DNA of 64,000 nt, from positions 100,236,428 through 100,300,427 of the forward strand of contig OX377205.1 of assembly GCA_947396885.1 (NCBI GenBank), written 5' to 3'. The stretch comes from Heligmosomoides polygyrus polygyrus (taxonomy: Eukaryota > Nematoda > Chromadorea > Rhabditida > Heligmosomidae). The position numbers were made by a program, and so were the translations under genes. The notes beneath the pieces were generated by a model that did not search any database, was not told where the DNA came from, and saw only the letters and a program-made list of their open reading frames with translations. Positions 12,273-21,493 of this stretch are shown here, piece after piece (the first letter of the stretch is position 1; the number at the start of each line of letters is the position of its first letter).

Positions 12273-14038
12273 CTCGTGCTCGTCCTCGACGGGAAATTGT
12301 CAAAAAATCAGTTTTTCCCAAATTGGACGAAATTGACACCGTTCGACAGTGCTTTTCGAGCTGAACGGAACCGTATTACTGGAAGTGTCAAATACTCAAA
12401 TGTGGGCGAGCAAGTGGCGCAAGAAGCCTAGGCCGCTAAGTCCATCGCCCCAAAACGGCAGCTTGGGTTAAGGCAATATAGGAAGGTGTAGGGTTGTCAT
12501 TATGTCAGTGTGAAGAAACTTCACTACTTTGCTCACCTATGCATTTTTGGGCCGGTAGCTTTCCGCATCTCACCGCAGTGGTCGACTGAATTCGGAAAAA
12601 TATCCTGTCACTCAAGCCTAACCCGCATATTCGCACCGCTATAACTTTGCCCGATCTTAAGCTACGTCGCTGTGCTATGGAACTCTACTGGAACTTCTTA
12701 CTGGCTACAAAACCCACTAGCTGTGGCCGGTATGATTCAAGCTTGACGGAGTTATTGAGCTCCAAACACGCCCGCGCGTGTAATTTGGCACATCAACGGT
12801 CAATGTTCTCTGCGCCCTTGCTCGCTCATCTTACACTTCTCGCTATTTCAAGTAAAATCGTTAAATTTGCTATCAAAAGCTCTATCGAACGGTACCCAAC
12901 TTGGCGAAATATGAAAATAATCGTTTTCGGCAACGTCACCCTCAGCGCAGGCTCGGCTTAGCTCGTGCTCGTCCTCGATGGGAAATTGTCAAAAAATCAG
13001 TTTTTCCGAAAATGGTCGAGATTGACACCGTTCGACAGAGCTTTTCGAGCTGAACAGAACCGTATTACTGGAAGTGTCAAATACTCAAACTTGGGCGAGC
13101 AAGTGGCGCAAAAAGCCTCAGCCGCTAAGTCCATCGCCCCAAAACGGCAGCTTGGGTTAAGGCAATATAGGAAGGTGTAGGGTTGTCATTATGTCAGTGT
13201 GAAGAACCTTCACTACTTTGCACACCTATGCATTTCTGGGCCGGTAGCTTTCCGCCTCTTACCGCAGTGGTCGACTGAATTCGGAAAAAAATCCTGTCAC
13301 TCAAGCCTAACCCGCATATTCGCACCGCTATAACTTTGCCCGATCTTAAGCTACGTCGCTGTGCTATGGAACTCTACTGGAGCTTCTTACTGGCTACAAA
13401 ACCCACTAGCTGTGGCCGGAATGATTCAAGCTTGACGGAGTTATTGAGCTCCAAACACGCCCGCGCGTGTAATTTGGCACATCAACGGTCGACGTTCTCC
13501 GCGCCCTTACTCGCTCATCTTACACTACTCGCTATTTCAAGTAAAATCGTTCAGTTTGCTATCAAAAGCTCTATCGAATGGTACCCAACTTGGCGAAATT
13601 CGAAAATATTGGTTTTCGACAACGTCACCCTCAGCGCAGGCTCGACTTAGCTCGTGCTCGTCCTCGACGGGAAATTGTCAAAAAATCAGTTTTTCCGAAA
13701 ATGGTCGAGATTGACACCGTTCGACAGAGCTTTTCGAGCTGAACAGAACCGTATTACTGGAAGTGTCAAATACTCAAACTTGGGCGAGCAAGTGGCGCAA
13801 AAAGCCTCAGCCGCTAAGTCCATCGCCCCAAAACGGCAGCTTGGGTTAAGGCAATATAGGAAGGTGTAGGGTTGTCATTATGTCAGTGTGAAGAACCTTC
13901 ACTACTTTGCACACCTATGCATTTCTGGGCCGGTAGCTTTCCGCCTCTTACCGCAGTGGTCGACTGAATTCGGAAAAAAATCCTGTCACTCAAGCCTAAC
14001 CCGCATATTCGCACCGCTATAACTTTGCCCGATCTTAA

Positions 14039-14238
14039 NNNNNNNNNNNNNNNNNNNNNNNNNNNNNNNNNNNNNNNNNNNNNNNNNNNNNNNNNNNNNN
14101 NNNNNNNNNNNNNNNNNNNNNNNNNNNNNNNNNNNNNNNNNNNNNNNNNNNNNNNNNNNNNNNNNNNNNNNNNNNNNNNNNNNNNNNNNNNNNNNNNNNN
14201 NNNNNNNNNNNNNNNNNNNNNNNNNNNNNNNNNNNNNN
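14039..14238. other. Assembly gap (200 N)
   Basis: A run of 200 N interrupts the array exactly where satellite orientation changes. The round length suggests a placeholder of unknown true size. The two arms may therefore be adjacent in the genome, separated by unknown sequence, or scaffolded wrongly. Confidence 0.98.
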
Positions 14239-14426
14239 CTGTGTTTTGCAGAACGTGGCATTCATTTTGAAAGTAAACACTGCGAAGTTTACCGAATTTG
14301 AAGTGTCGGCTTGTTCATACAATTACATGGATTCTTCGAAGTTCAGTCTTCAGTTCCTAGTTAGCAGCGAACATAAGGAAGGAACTAGCCGAAAAGCTCT
14401 ATCGAACGGTATCAATCTCGGTCAAT
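14239..14426. other. Junction sequence between inverted satellite arms
   Basis: About 150 bp (14239-14390) matches neither arm by eye and shows no recognisable gene. It contains a small inverted repeat, AGTTCCT near 14352 with AGGAACT near 14378. The stretch 14392-14426 is a diverged piece of satellite in + orientation (AAAAGCTCTATCGAACGGTA and following). At 14427 the sequence switches to satellite in - orientation. Confidence 0.7.
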
Positions 14427-14699
14427 AGTAAGAAGGTCCAGTAGCATTCCAAAGCACAGCGGCGTAGCTTAAGAACGGGCAAAGTTATAGCGGTGCGAAT
14501 ACGCCGGGTAGGCTTGAGTGACAGAACTTTTTCCGAATTCAGTCGACCACTGCGGTGAGAGGCGGAAAGCTACCGGCCCAAAAATGCATAGGTGAGCAAG
14601 CTAGTGAAGGTTCTTCACACTGACATAATGACAACTCTACACCTTCCTATATTGCCTTAACCCAAGCTGCCGTTTTGGGGCGACGGACTTTGCGGCTGA

Positions 14700-17600
14700 A
14701 GCTTCCTCCGCCCTTGCGCGCCCATATTAGAATTCTCGACACTTCCAATAGTAGGATTCTGTTGAGCTCGAAAAGCATTGTCGAACGGTGTTGATTTCGG
14801 CCAATTTCGGAAAAACTCATTTTTTGACAATTTCCCATCGAGGACGAGCACGAGCTAAGCCGAGCATGCGTGACGGTGACGTCACCGCAAACCAATATTT
14901 TCAAATTTCGCCAAGTTGGGTACCATTCGATAGAGCTTTTGTTAGCAAATTGAACGGTTTTACTTAGAGTAGCGAGAAGTGTAAGACGAGCGAGCAAGGG
15001 CGCGGAGAACATCGACCGTTGATGTGCCAAATTACACGCGCGGGCGTGTTTGGAGCTCAATAACTCCGTCAAGCTTGGATCGTTCCGGCTACCGCTTGTG
15101 GGTTTTGTAGCCAGTAAGAAGTTCCAGTAGCAATCCGTAACACAGCGACGTAGCTTAAGAACGGGCAAAGTTTTAGCGGTGCGAATATGCGGGTTAGGCT
15201 TGAGTGACAGGATTTTTTCCGAATTCAGTCGACCTCTGCGGTGAGAGGCGGAAAGCTACCGGCCCAAAAACGCATAGGTAAGCAAAGTTGTGAAGATTCT
15301 TCACACTGACATAATGACAACTCTACACCTTCCTATATTGCCCTAACCCAAGCTGCCGTTTTGGGCGACTTTGGCGTTTTGGCGTTCTGCGGCTGAAGCT
15401 TCCTCCGCCCTTGCGCGCCCATATTAGAGTTTTCGACACTTCCAATAGTACGGTTCTGTTGAGCTCGAAAAGCACTGTCGAACGGTGTCCATTTCGACCA
15501 ATTTCGGAAAAACTGATTTTTTACATTTTCCCATCGAGGACGAGCACGAGCTAAGCCGAGCCTGCGCGGACGGTGACGTCACCGCAAACCAATATTTTCA
15601 AATTTCGCCAAGTTGGGTACCATTCGATAGAGCTTTTGAAAGCAAATTGAACGGTTTTACTTAGAGTAGCGAGAAATGTAAGATGAGCGAGCAAGGGCGC
15701 GGAGAACATCGACCGTTGATGTGCCAAATTACACGCGCGGGCGTGTTTGGAGCTCAATAACTCCGTCAAGCTTGAATCGTTCCGGCTACCGCTTGTGGGT
15801 TTTGTAGCCAGTAAGAAGTTCCGGTAGCATTCCATAGTACAGGGACGTAGCTTAAGAAAGGGCATAGTTATAGCGGTGCGAATATGCGGGTTAGGCTTGA
15901 GTGACAGGATTTTTTTACGAATTCAGTCGAACCACTGCGGTGAGAGGCGGAAAGCTACCGGCCCAAAAATGCATAGGTGAGCAAGCTAGTGAAGGTTCTT
16001 CACACTGACATAATGACAACTCTACACCTTCCTATATTGCCTTAACCCAAGCTGCCGTTTTGGGCGATTTTGGCGTTTTGGCGTTCTGCGGCTGAAGCTT
16101 CCTCCGCCCTTGCGCGCCCATATTAGAGTTCTCGACACTTCCAATAGTAGGATTCTGTTGAGCTCGAAAAGCACTGTCGAACGGTGTTGATTTCGGCCAA
16201 TTTCGGAAAAACTGATTTTTTTTGACAATTTCCCATCGAGGACGAGTACGAGCTAAGCCGAGCATGCGTGACGGTGACGTCACCGCAAACCAATATTTTC
16301 AAATTTCGCCAAGTTGGGTACCATTCGATAGAGCTTTTGTTAGCAAATTGAACGGTTTTACTTAGAGTAGCGAGAAGTGTAAGACGAGCGAGCAAGGGCG
16401 CGGAGAACATCGACCGTTGATGTGCCAAATTACACGCGCGGGCGTGTTTGGAGCTCAATAACTCCGTCAAGCTTGGATCGTTCCGGCTACCGCTTGTGGG
16501 TTTTGTAGCCAGTAAGAAGTTCCAGTAGCAATCCGTAACACAGCGACGTAGCTTAAGAACGGGCAAAGTTTTAGCGGTGCGAATATGCGGGTTAGGCTTG
16601 AGTGACAGGATTTTTTCCGAATTCAGTCGACCTCTGCGGTGAGAGGCGGAAAGCTACCGGCCCAAAAACGCATAGGTAAGCAAAGTAGTGAAGATTCTTC
16701 ACACTGACATAATGACAACTCTACACCTTCCTATATTGCCCTAACCCAAGCTGCCGTTTTGGGCGACTTTGGCGTTTTGGCGTTCTGCGGCTGAAGCTTC
16801 CTCCGCCCTTGCGCGCCCATATTAGAGTTTTCGACACTTCCAATAGTACGGTTCTGTTGAGCTCGAAAAGCACTGTCGAACGGTGTCCATTTCGACCAAT
16901 TTCGGAAAAACTGATTTTTTACATTTTCCCATCGAGGACGAGCACGAGCTAAGCCGAGCCTGCGCGGACGGTGACGTCACCGCAAACCAATATTTTCAAA
17001 TTTCGCCAAGTTGGGTACCATTCGATAGAGCTTTTGAAAGCAAATTGAACGGTTTTACTTAGAGTAGCGAGAAATGTAAGATGAGCGAGCAAGGGCGCGG
17101 AGAACATCGACCGTTGATGTGCCAAATTACACGCGCGGGCGTGTTTGGAGCTCAATAACTCCGTCAAGCTTGAATCGTTCCGGCTACCGCTTGTGGGTTT
17201 TGTAGCCAGTAAGAAGTTCCAGTAGCATTCCATAGTACAGGGACGTAGCTTAAGAAAGGGCATAGTTATAGCGGTGCGAATATGCGGGTTAGGCTTGAGT
17301 GACAGGATTTTTTTACGAATTCAGTCGAACCACTGCGGTGAGAGGCGGAAAGCTACCGGCCCAAAAATGCATAGGTGAGCAAGCTAGTGAAGGTTCTTCA
17401 CACTGACATAATGACAACTCTACACCTTCCTATATTGCCTTAACCCAAGCTGCCGTTTTGGGCGATTTTGGCGTTTTGGCGTTCTGCGGCTGAAGCTTCC
17501 TCCGCCCTTGCGCGCCCATATTAGAGTTCTCGACACTTCCAATAGTAGGATTCTGTTGAGCTCGAAAAGCACTGTCGAACGGTGTTGATTTCGGCCAATT

Positions 17601-17735
17601 TCGGAAAAACTGATTTTTTTTGACAATTTCCCATCGAGGACGAGTACGAGCTAAGCCGAGCATGCGTGACGGTGACGTCACCGCAAACCAATATTTTCAA
17701 ATTTCGCCAAGTTGGGTACCATTCGATAGAGCTTT
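14700..17735 (-). repeat. Dimeric higher-order repeat, period 1398 bp
   Basis: About 2.2 copies of a two-monomer unit. Matching positions 14941/16339, 15551/16949 and 16022/17420 are all 1398 bp apart with nearly identical sequence, while adjacent monomers within the dimer differ at many diagnostic sites. The match ends near 17736, where GTTAGC becomes GAAAGC. Confidence 0.85.
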
Positions 17736-17906
17736 TGAAAGCAAATTGAACGGTTTTACTTAGAGTAGCGAGAAATGTAAGATGAGCGAGCAAGGGCGCG
17801 GAGAACATCGACCGTTGATGTGCCAAATTACACGCGCGGGCGTGTTTGGAGCTCAATAACTCCGTCAAGCTTGAATCGTTCCGGCTACCGCTTGTGGGTT
17901 TTGTAG

Positions 17907-17911
17907 CCAGT
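17907..17911. repeat. Left target-site duplication of Gypsy-like element
   Basis: CCAGT, repeated at 22648-22652. Removing the element and one copy restores the uninterrupted satellite string TTTTGTAGCCAGTAAGAAG. Confidence 0.85.
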
Positions 17912-18181
17912 ATCAAGTTAAAGGTTAATTACTCCTTACTTGAGGGTAGGGAGTTCCCTTCTTGTATGATAACATAAGGCTAGATTATATCTTTATTATA
18001 TGAATAGGGTTGCGGTAGCGGACACGGAGACAGACAGGTAACGGGCTGACGAGGCCGGGCCGAGCCGCCGAGGGCGAGCCGAAGTCGAGACTGACGAAGC
18101 CAGGCGTGGCTTCGTCTTCGTAGACGAGGTGCGGGTGTAACGTGACAGCTGGGTGTACCGACAGCTGTCTGTGACCCGACA
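17912..18181 (-). repeat. 3' LTR of Gypsy-like element (270 bp)
   Basis: Nearly identical to 22378-22647. I see a few differences (GGTTAATT against GGTCAATT, TATCTTTATT against TATTTTAATT, GTAGACG against GTAGTCG). On the - strand it begins TGTCGGGTC and ends AACTTGAT. Confidence 0.93.
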
Positions 18182-18193
18182 TCTCCATTCCTC
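18182..18193 (-). promoter_or_regulatory. Probable polypurine tract
   Basis: On the - strand GAGGAATGGAGA directly precedes the 3' LTR. This is the expected place and composition for the plus-strand primer of an LTR retrotransposon. Confidence 0.6.
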
Positions 18194-19222
18194 GGTAAAG
18201 CTCGTCCTCGAGCTTAGGAGCATCGCTATCGAGTTGACATATGACTCATATCCGAGAGAAAGCATATTCTGCATATTTACAGAAGAAGGAAAAATAGGAA
18301 CTACAAAGTAGTTACGCTATTATCTTCTACTGTATGATGGAAGTTGAGGATAGTCAAAATGTGGTGATGTTGGTTGGATGCCTATCAGGAGGAGCAGGAT
18401 CTGCACATTCATTGAGAATAAGCTCGTCCTCGAGCTTAGATATAAAGGGTGGAATGAGACGATGTTCAAGTATTTCGGCTTGGAGGACATTCACGTGTGA
18501 GGGTGAGTGTGAGGATAAATGGTGGAAAAGATATAGACGAGTTCTATGTCGTTTGTCATGAATAATGATGACGTTGATGGGGAAATTATGGTATAGAACG
18601 TTACATTACAGTACAGGAGAGAAGTTTATGGTAGGAGACTCAACATATTGATTAACAGAAATTCACTGCTTATGTTATACATTATGCTAAGTTTTCTAGA
18701 GGAGACAAGGATGGCTTGAGATACAGAGTGTTGAGGAGTGGAATTTTGATGAAACAAAAATATGGGCAGTGACATGGACAAATTGCCCTAATACAAAATT
18801 GAACATTTGTGAAATTTGTATGAGTAAAATGTCTATGAAGGCTCAAAAATACATAACGTCAATGGCATTTATGTGTCATATAGAGAACGGTTTGTCAAGT
18901 GTGAACCTGAATCTTTCAAGCAAAATTCATTGTGCGGTTGACACAGGGGCGGAGATTAGAAAAGAGGTGTGTTATTATATTTTTTTTTGATGACGCTTTC
19001 TAGGATTCTTTGAATCGCCCGTTCAAAGAACATTTCGTATGACTTTGCGCTGAGGTGGCAGTGAGGTGAAATTCAAACTTACATAAGCAAATTCTAGCAA
19101 CTTGATTAAGTTGTAAAATATTCTTCCTTGTCCATAGAACGTCGTGCTAAAGTATATTTGTCTTTCAATCGGGGAGAACGCCGTAAGGGTGGTTTTGAAC
19201 TGTCCGATGCTTCACTTGAGCT
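18194..19222. other. Internal 3' region of the Gypsy-like element, no gene recognised
   Basis: About 1 kb between the integrase stop and the polypurine tract, without a convincing frame on the - strand. It holds two copies of the palindromic aagctcgtcctcgagcttag (18198-18217 and 18420-18439). The + strand is purine-rich around 18330-18560. An envelope-like remnant could once have been here, but nothing in the translations supports it. Confidence 0.5.
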
Positions 19223-19933
19223 CTACTCTGTAGGAGCTGGTATATGAGCTGAAGCATTGGCTGGTTCAGAACGCGGTGAATAAATTTTTAGACGGTTGAT
19301 ATGAACTGTCTGTCGCTTTTGGCGATTGACAAGGTCGTGAATCGTGATATTTGGTCTGTCAACTACTTCGACCATGAAAGGACCTTTCCACTGGCTAGTG
19401 AGTTTTGGACGCATAGTATCGTCGCGAAGCAGTACTAAATCTCCAGTGGAAAGTTCCGTAGGGAATACCTTATGCAAGAGGTCGTATCCTGATTTGTACA
19501 ATTCCGTCTTTGCTGCTATCTGCTGGCCCACTGCAATTATGCGACGTTCCAGGCCGGCTGAGAATTGGTCTGCGAACGTATCTGTCGCGAAGGTGAGTGT
19601 TGACGGCAGATTGTGAACGATGTCACACCATGTGATCGGACTCCTTCCATGGATTATGAAGAACGGACTGTATCCTGTAGTAGAACTTTTACTACAGTTA
19701 TAAGCAAATACAATGGGTTGGAGGAAGTCGGACCAGAGGTCCCTGGAGTCAGAGCAATATGCTGTTAAGGAGTCGTGTATGACTTTAACAATACGCTCTA
19801 CTTGGCCATTTGCTTTATGGTTATAACTGGTGGTGAATTTGTTTAATATGCCGAGGGTGTTGTTGATTTTCGCAAAAATATCGCTTGTATAGTTTGATCC
19901 CCGGTCTGATACTAACTCGTTCGGGATTGATTG
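19223..19933 (-). pseudogene. Integrase fragment (catalytic core and GPF C-terminal domain) of Gypsy-like element
   Basis: Reading on the - strand, the frame is open from just after a TAG at 19934-19936 to the stop at 19223, about 235 codons, with no ATG at its beginning. It starts inside the integrase core: SDRGSNYTSDIF (second catalytic Asp), then SYNHKANGQVER (catalytic Glu) at the family's usual spacing, then FAYNCSKSSTTGYSPFF. The C-terminal part has GDLVLLRDD, WKGPFMVEVV and VHINRLKIY, a GPY/F module of Gypsy-type integrases. The zinc-binding N terminus and first catalytic Asp are missing, as are RT and RNase H. The 5' boundary is a deletion junction with the gag fragment, in a different frame. 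Integration function cannot be retained. Confidence 0.85.
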
Positions 19934-20509
19934 CTAAGTGTTTCTAAAACTTGGTCAATTTTGGCAATTAAAGTGCCGCTATCCCGTGTAGTTCCGTCCG
20001 TACGAACAATATTCCACATCCGTTCTGCGTCCTTTATTAGTTTATCGTGATCAGTCGGTAGAGGACCAATTAGCTTTAATTTTTGTTTGACAGTATCGCA
20101 AAGACCACTAATGAAAACCATATTTTGGAGAAACTTACGGTGTGCGGCCTGTTCCTCACCTGGATAGGCTTTCAAAATATTTCGTCTAACCCTATTAGAA
20201 AAAATTACTGGAGCTTCTCCAGCGTACATTTTAATGTCCACTATTTTCTCTCTTGCAAGATCGAGAAAGTAGTCCGAGGAAAAGTGCGCTTGTAGTTTTG
20301 TGGTGGCTAGGCGCCAATTTGTTTTGGTGGCCTCGTCGAAATTTTCGAAGATTGCCTTTGCAACATCTTTCAGATGTGCGGGAAGAAGGCGTACCATTTT
20401 CGTCTCTGTTAATCCCATTATATTTCCTATTTCGTTAAATTTTTCCAGGAAGTTCATCAATTCCATACTTCCATGTTCTCCCGAGAATGTGGGAAGCTGG
20501 CAGCAGATT
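19912..20509 (-). pseudogene. Gag fragment of Gypsy-like element
   Basis: An ATG-initiated frame begins at 20466 and stops at 19912 (184 codons). The same frame is open upstream to about 20509, where it includes LPTFSGEHGS, so the first ATG is probably internal. The body reads as a capsid-type gag: WRLATTKLQAHF, YAGEAPVIFSNRVRR, QNMVFISGLCDTVKQKL, ending with IDQVLETLSNQS. No zinc knuckle follows, because the frame runs directly into integrase sequence in another phase at about 19925-19935. A TGA lies just upstream of the open segment, so the N terminus is also broken. The assignment rests on position, helical character and recalled gag style. Confidence 0.65.
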
Positions 20510-20599
20510 CGGGATGGGTATGTCCATCTTCTTGGTCAGTGTAAAATACCCCTGGCCGAATAATTTACCATCGGACCGGAGCTTCCCGTTGGTGAGTCA

Positions 20600-20720
20600 G
20601 GTGGTCGGACAGTTGGTTGGACAGTTGGTTGGACACTTGGTCGGACAGTTGGTCGGACACCTGGTCAGACAGTTGGTCGGACAGTTGGTCAGACAGTTGG
20701 TCAGACAGTTGGTCGGTCGC
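20600..20720. repeat. 12 bp minisatellite inside the Gypsy-like element
   Basis: About ten imperfect copies of GGTCGGACAGTT, with variants GGTTGGACAGTT, GGTCAGACAGTT and GGTCGGACACCT. Because 12 is a multiple of 3, frames on both strands stay open (QLSD repeats on the - strand). It lies just upstream of the gag fragment. Confidence 0.9.
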
Positions 20721-21235
20721 CTCTGCACGCTGTAATCTATGTGACAAGGAAATTTATGGGATTGCGTTGTAGTAGTACGACTGACAGGACCCCCGACAAG
20801 CACACCATGTCGTTTTTAGAAGAGCCGTCCCTGATTCCACCTGGCCTTGCAACTTGCGTAATTACGCGGGGACGGGGTGGCAAGTCGCCAACGCACTCTA
20901 ATTACACAGACGTCTGGTGCGTATAGGGTCCGCTAGACGGTTTCTGCTAATTAGGTGCGTCGGAAACCCGCGTTATTGAAAGTTGGATAACTTTGTGAAC
21001 TCCTCACAATAAGCTCCGTTTGCAGGGAAGACTTATTAGATCGGAGTTCGATATCCTGTTTTTTCTCACCTTGTACGGGGTGTATTTTTATTTATTTATT
21101 TATTTAGAGTCATGACTATATGGCGAACGAGTCCTTATTTCACAGTCGGCGGAAATATGTGTAATAACATGAAGCAAATAACGTAGGCGCGATCCATGAA
21201 GCTAAAAAATGAGCGAAAAACTAATATTATGGGAA

Positions 21236-21274
21236 GGACTGAGATTGCAGGCAGAGAAGCCTTAGTCTCAGTCC
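21236..21274. other. Inverted repeat (9 bp stem)
   Basis: GGACTGAGA at 21236-21244 pairs perfectly with TCTCAGTCC at 21266-21274 across a 21 nt loop. Confidence 0.7.
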
Positions 21275-21462
21275 GGTTGGTGAAGGAAAACTCCGGAGAT
21301 GACGCTGTCATCCCTCTCAGGAGCGAACCTTCTTTGGATAAGCTGATCCGTTTATCTCCCTAGAGCACCTTCGGGGGAAGATCTCTTCCGGCTTCTCGGA
21401 GTCTCGGATCTCGGCACGGCTAAGCAAAAACCATCAAAAATAATCCCGTGAATTGCATAAAA

Positions 21463-21493
21463 GGCCCACATCAGGACGTAGCCTGATGTGGCC
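21463..21493. other. Inverted repeat (10 bp stem, 6 nt loop)
   Basis: CCACATCAGG at 21466-21475 pairs with CCTGATGTGG at 21482-21491 across ACGTAG; two more G-C pairs follow a one-base bulge. There is no T run to suggest a pol III stop immediately after it. Confidence 0.75.

Larger units (their letters stand above)
6194..14038 (+). repeat. Satellite array, + arm, distal segment (~688 bp monomer)
   Basis: Continuation of the + arm after the RTE. Equivalent monomer landmarks lie at about 6772, 7460, 8148, 8835, 9522, 10210, 10899, 11587, 12276, 12965 and 13654 (spacing 687-689). The array stops inside a monomer at the N gap, just after CCGATCTTAA. The monomers at about 8148 and 8835 encode identical frames, which indicates local tandem copying. 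Two sequence subfamilies alternate irregularly along the array. Confidence 0.97.
14427..17911 (-). repeat. Satellite array, - arm, first segment (~699 bp monomer)
   Basis: Reverse-complement orientation of the same satellite. Monomers are ~11 bp longer than + arm units, chiefly because they carry GGCGTTTTGGCGTTC near the CCGTTTTGGG landmark. The first unit (14680-14697) instead has the + arm form, GGGGCGACGGACTTTGCGG. Units from ~14700 to ~17735 repeat with a 1398 bp dimer period. The array is cut by the LTR element at 17912. Confidence 0.96.

Noticed and set aside
17921..17950. Resemblance of an LTR segment (GGTTAATTACTCCTTACTTGAG) to a nematode spliced leader, noted only in part: GGTTAATTAC...CTTGAG
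   Set aside because: The ends agree, but the middle needs several mismatches and gaps. No Sm site or snRNA-like fold follows, and it lies within an LTR transcribed from the other strand.
17985..18188. 67-codon - strand frame in the 270 bp LTR
   Set aside because: It lies entirely inside LTR sequence and also appears in the other LTR. There is no domain and it is not needed for the element.
18769..18990. VDTGA aspartic-protease-like motif on the + strand
   Set aside because: Only the short string CAVDTGAE is present. There is no flap or ILG motif, the frame ends soon after, and it is on the opposite strand to the element. Chance match is likely.
20565..20747. QLSD-repeat peptide as a gene
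   Set aside because: It is the translation of the 12 bp minisatellite and stays open only because 12 is divisible by three.
21030..21060. tRNA-like B box (AGTTCGATATCC)
   Set aside because: The T-stem does not pair well and no A box or cloverleaf could be built around it.
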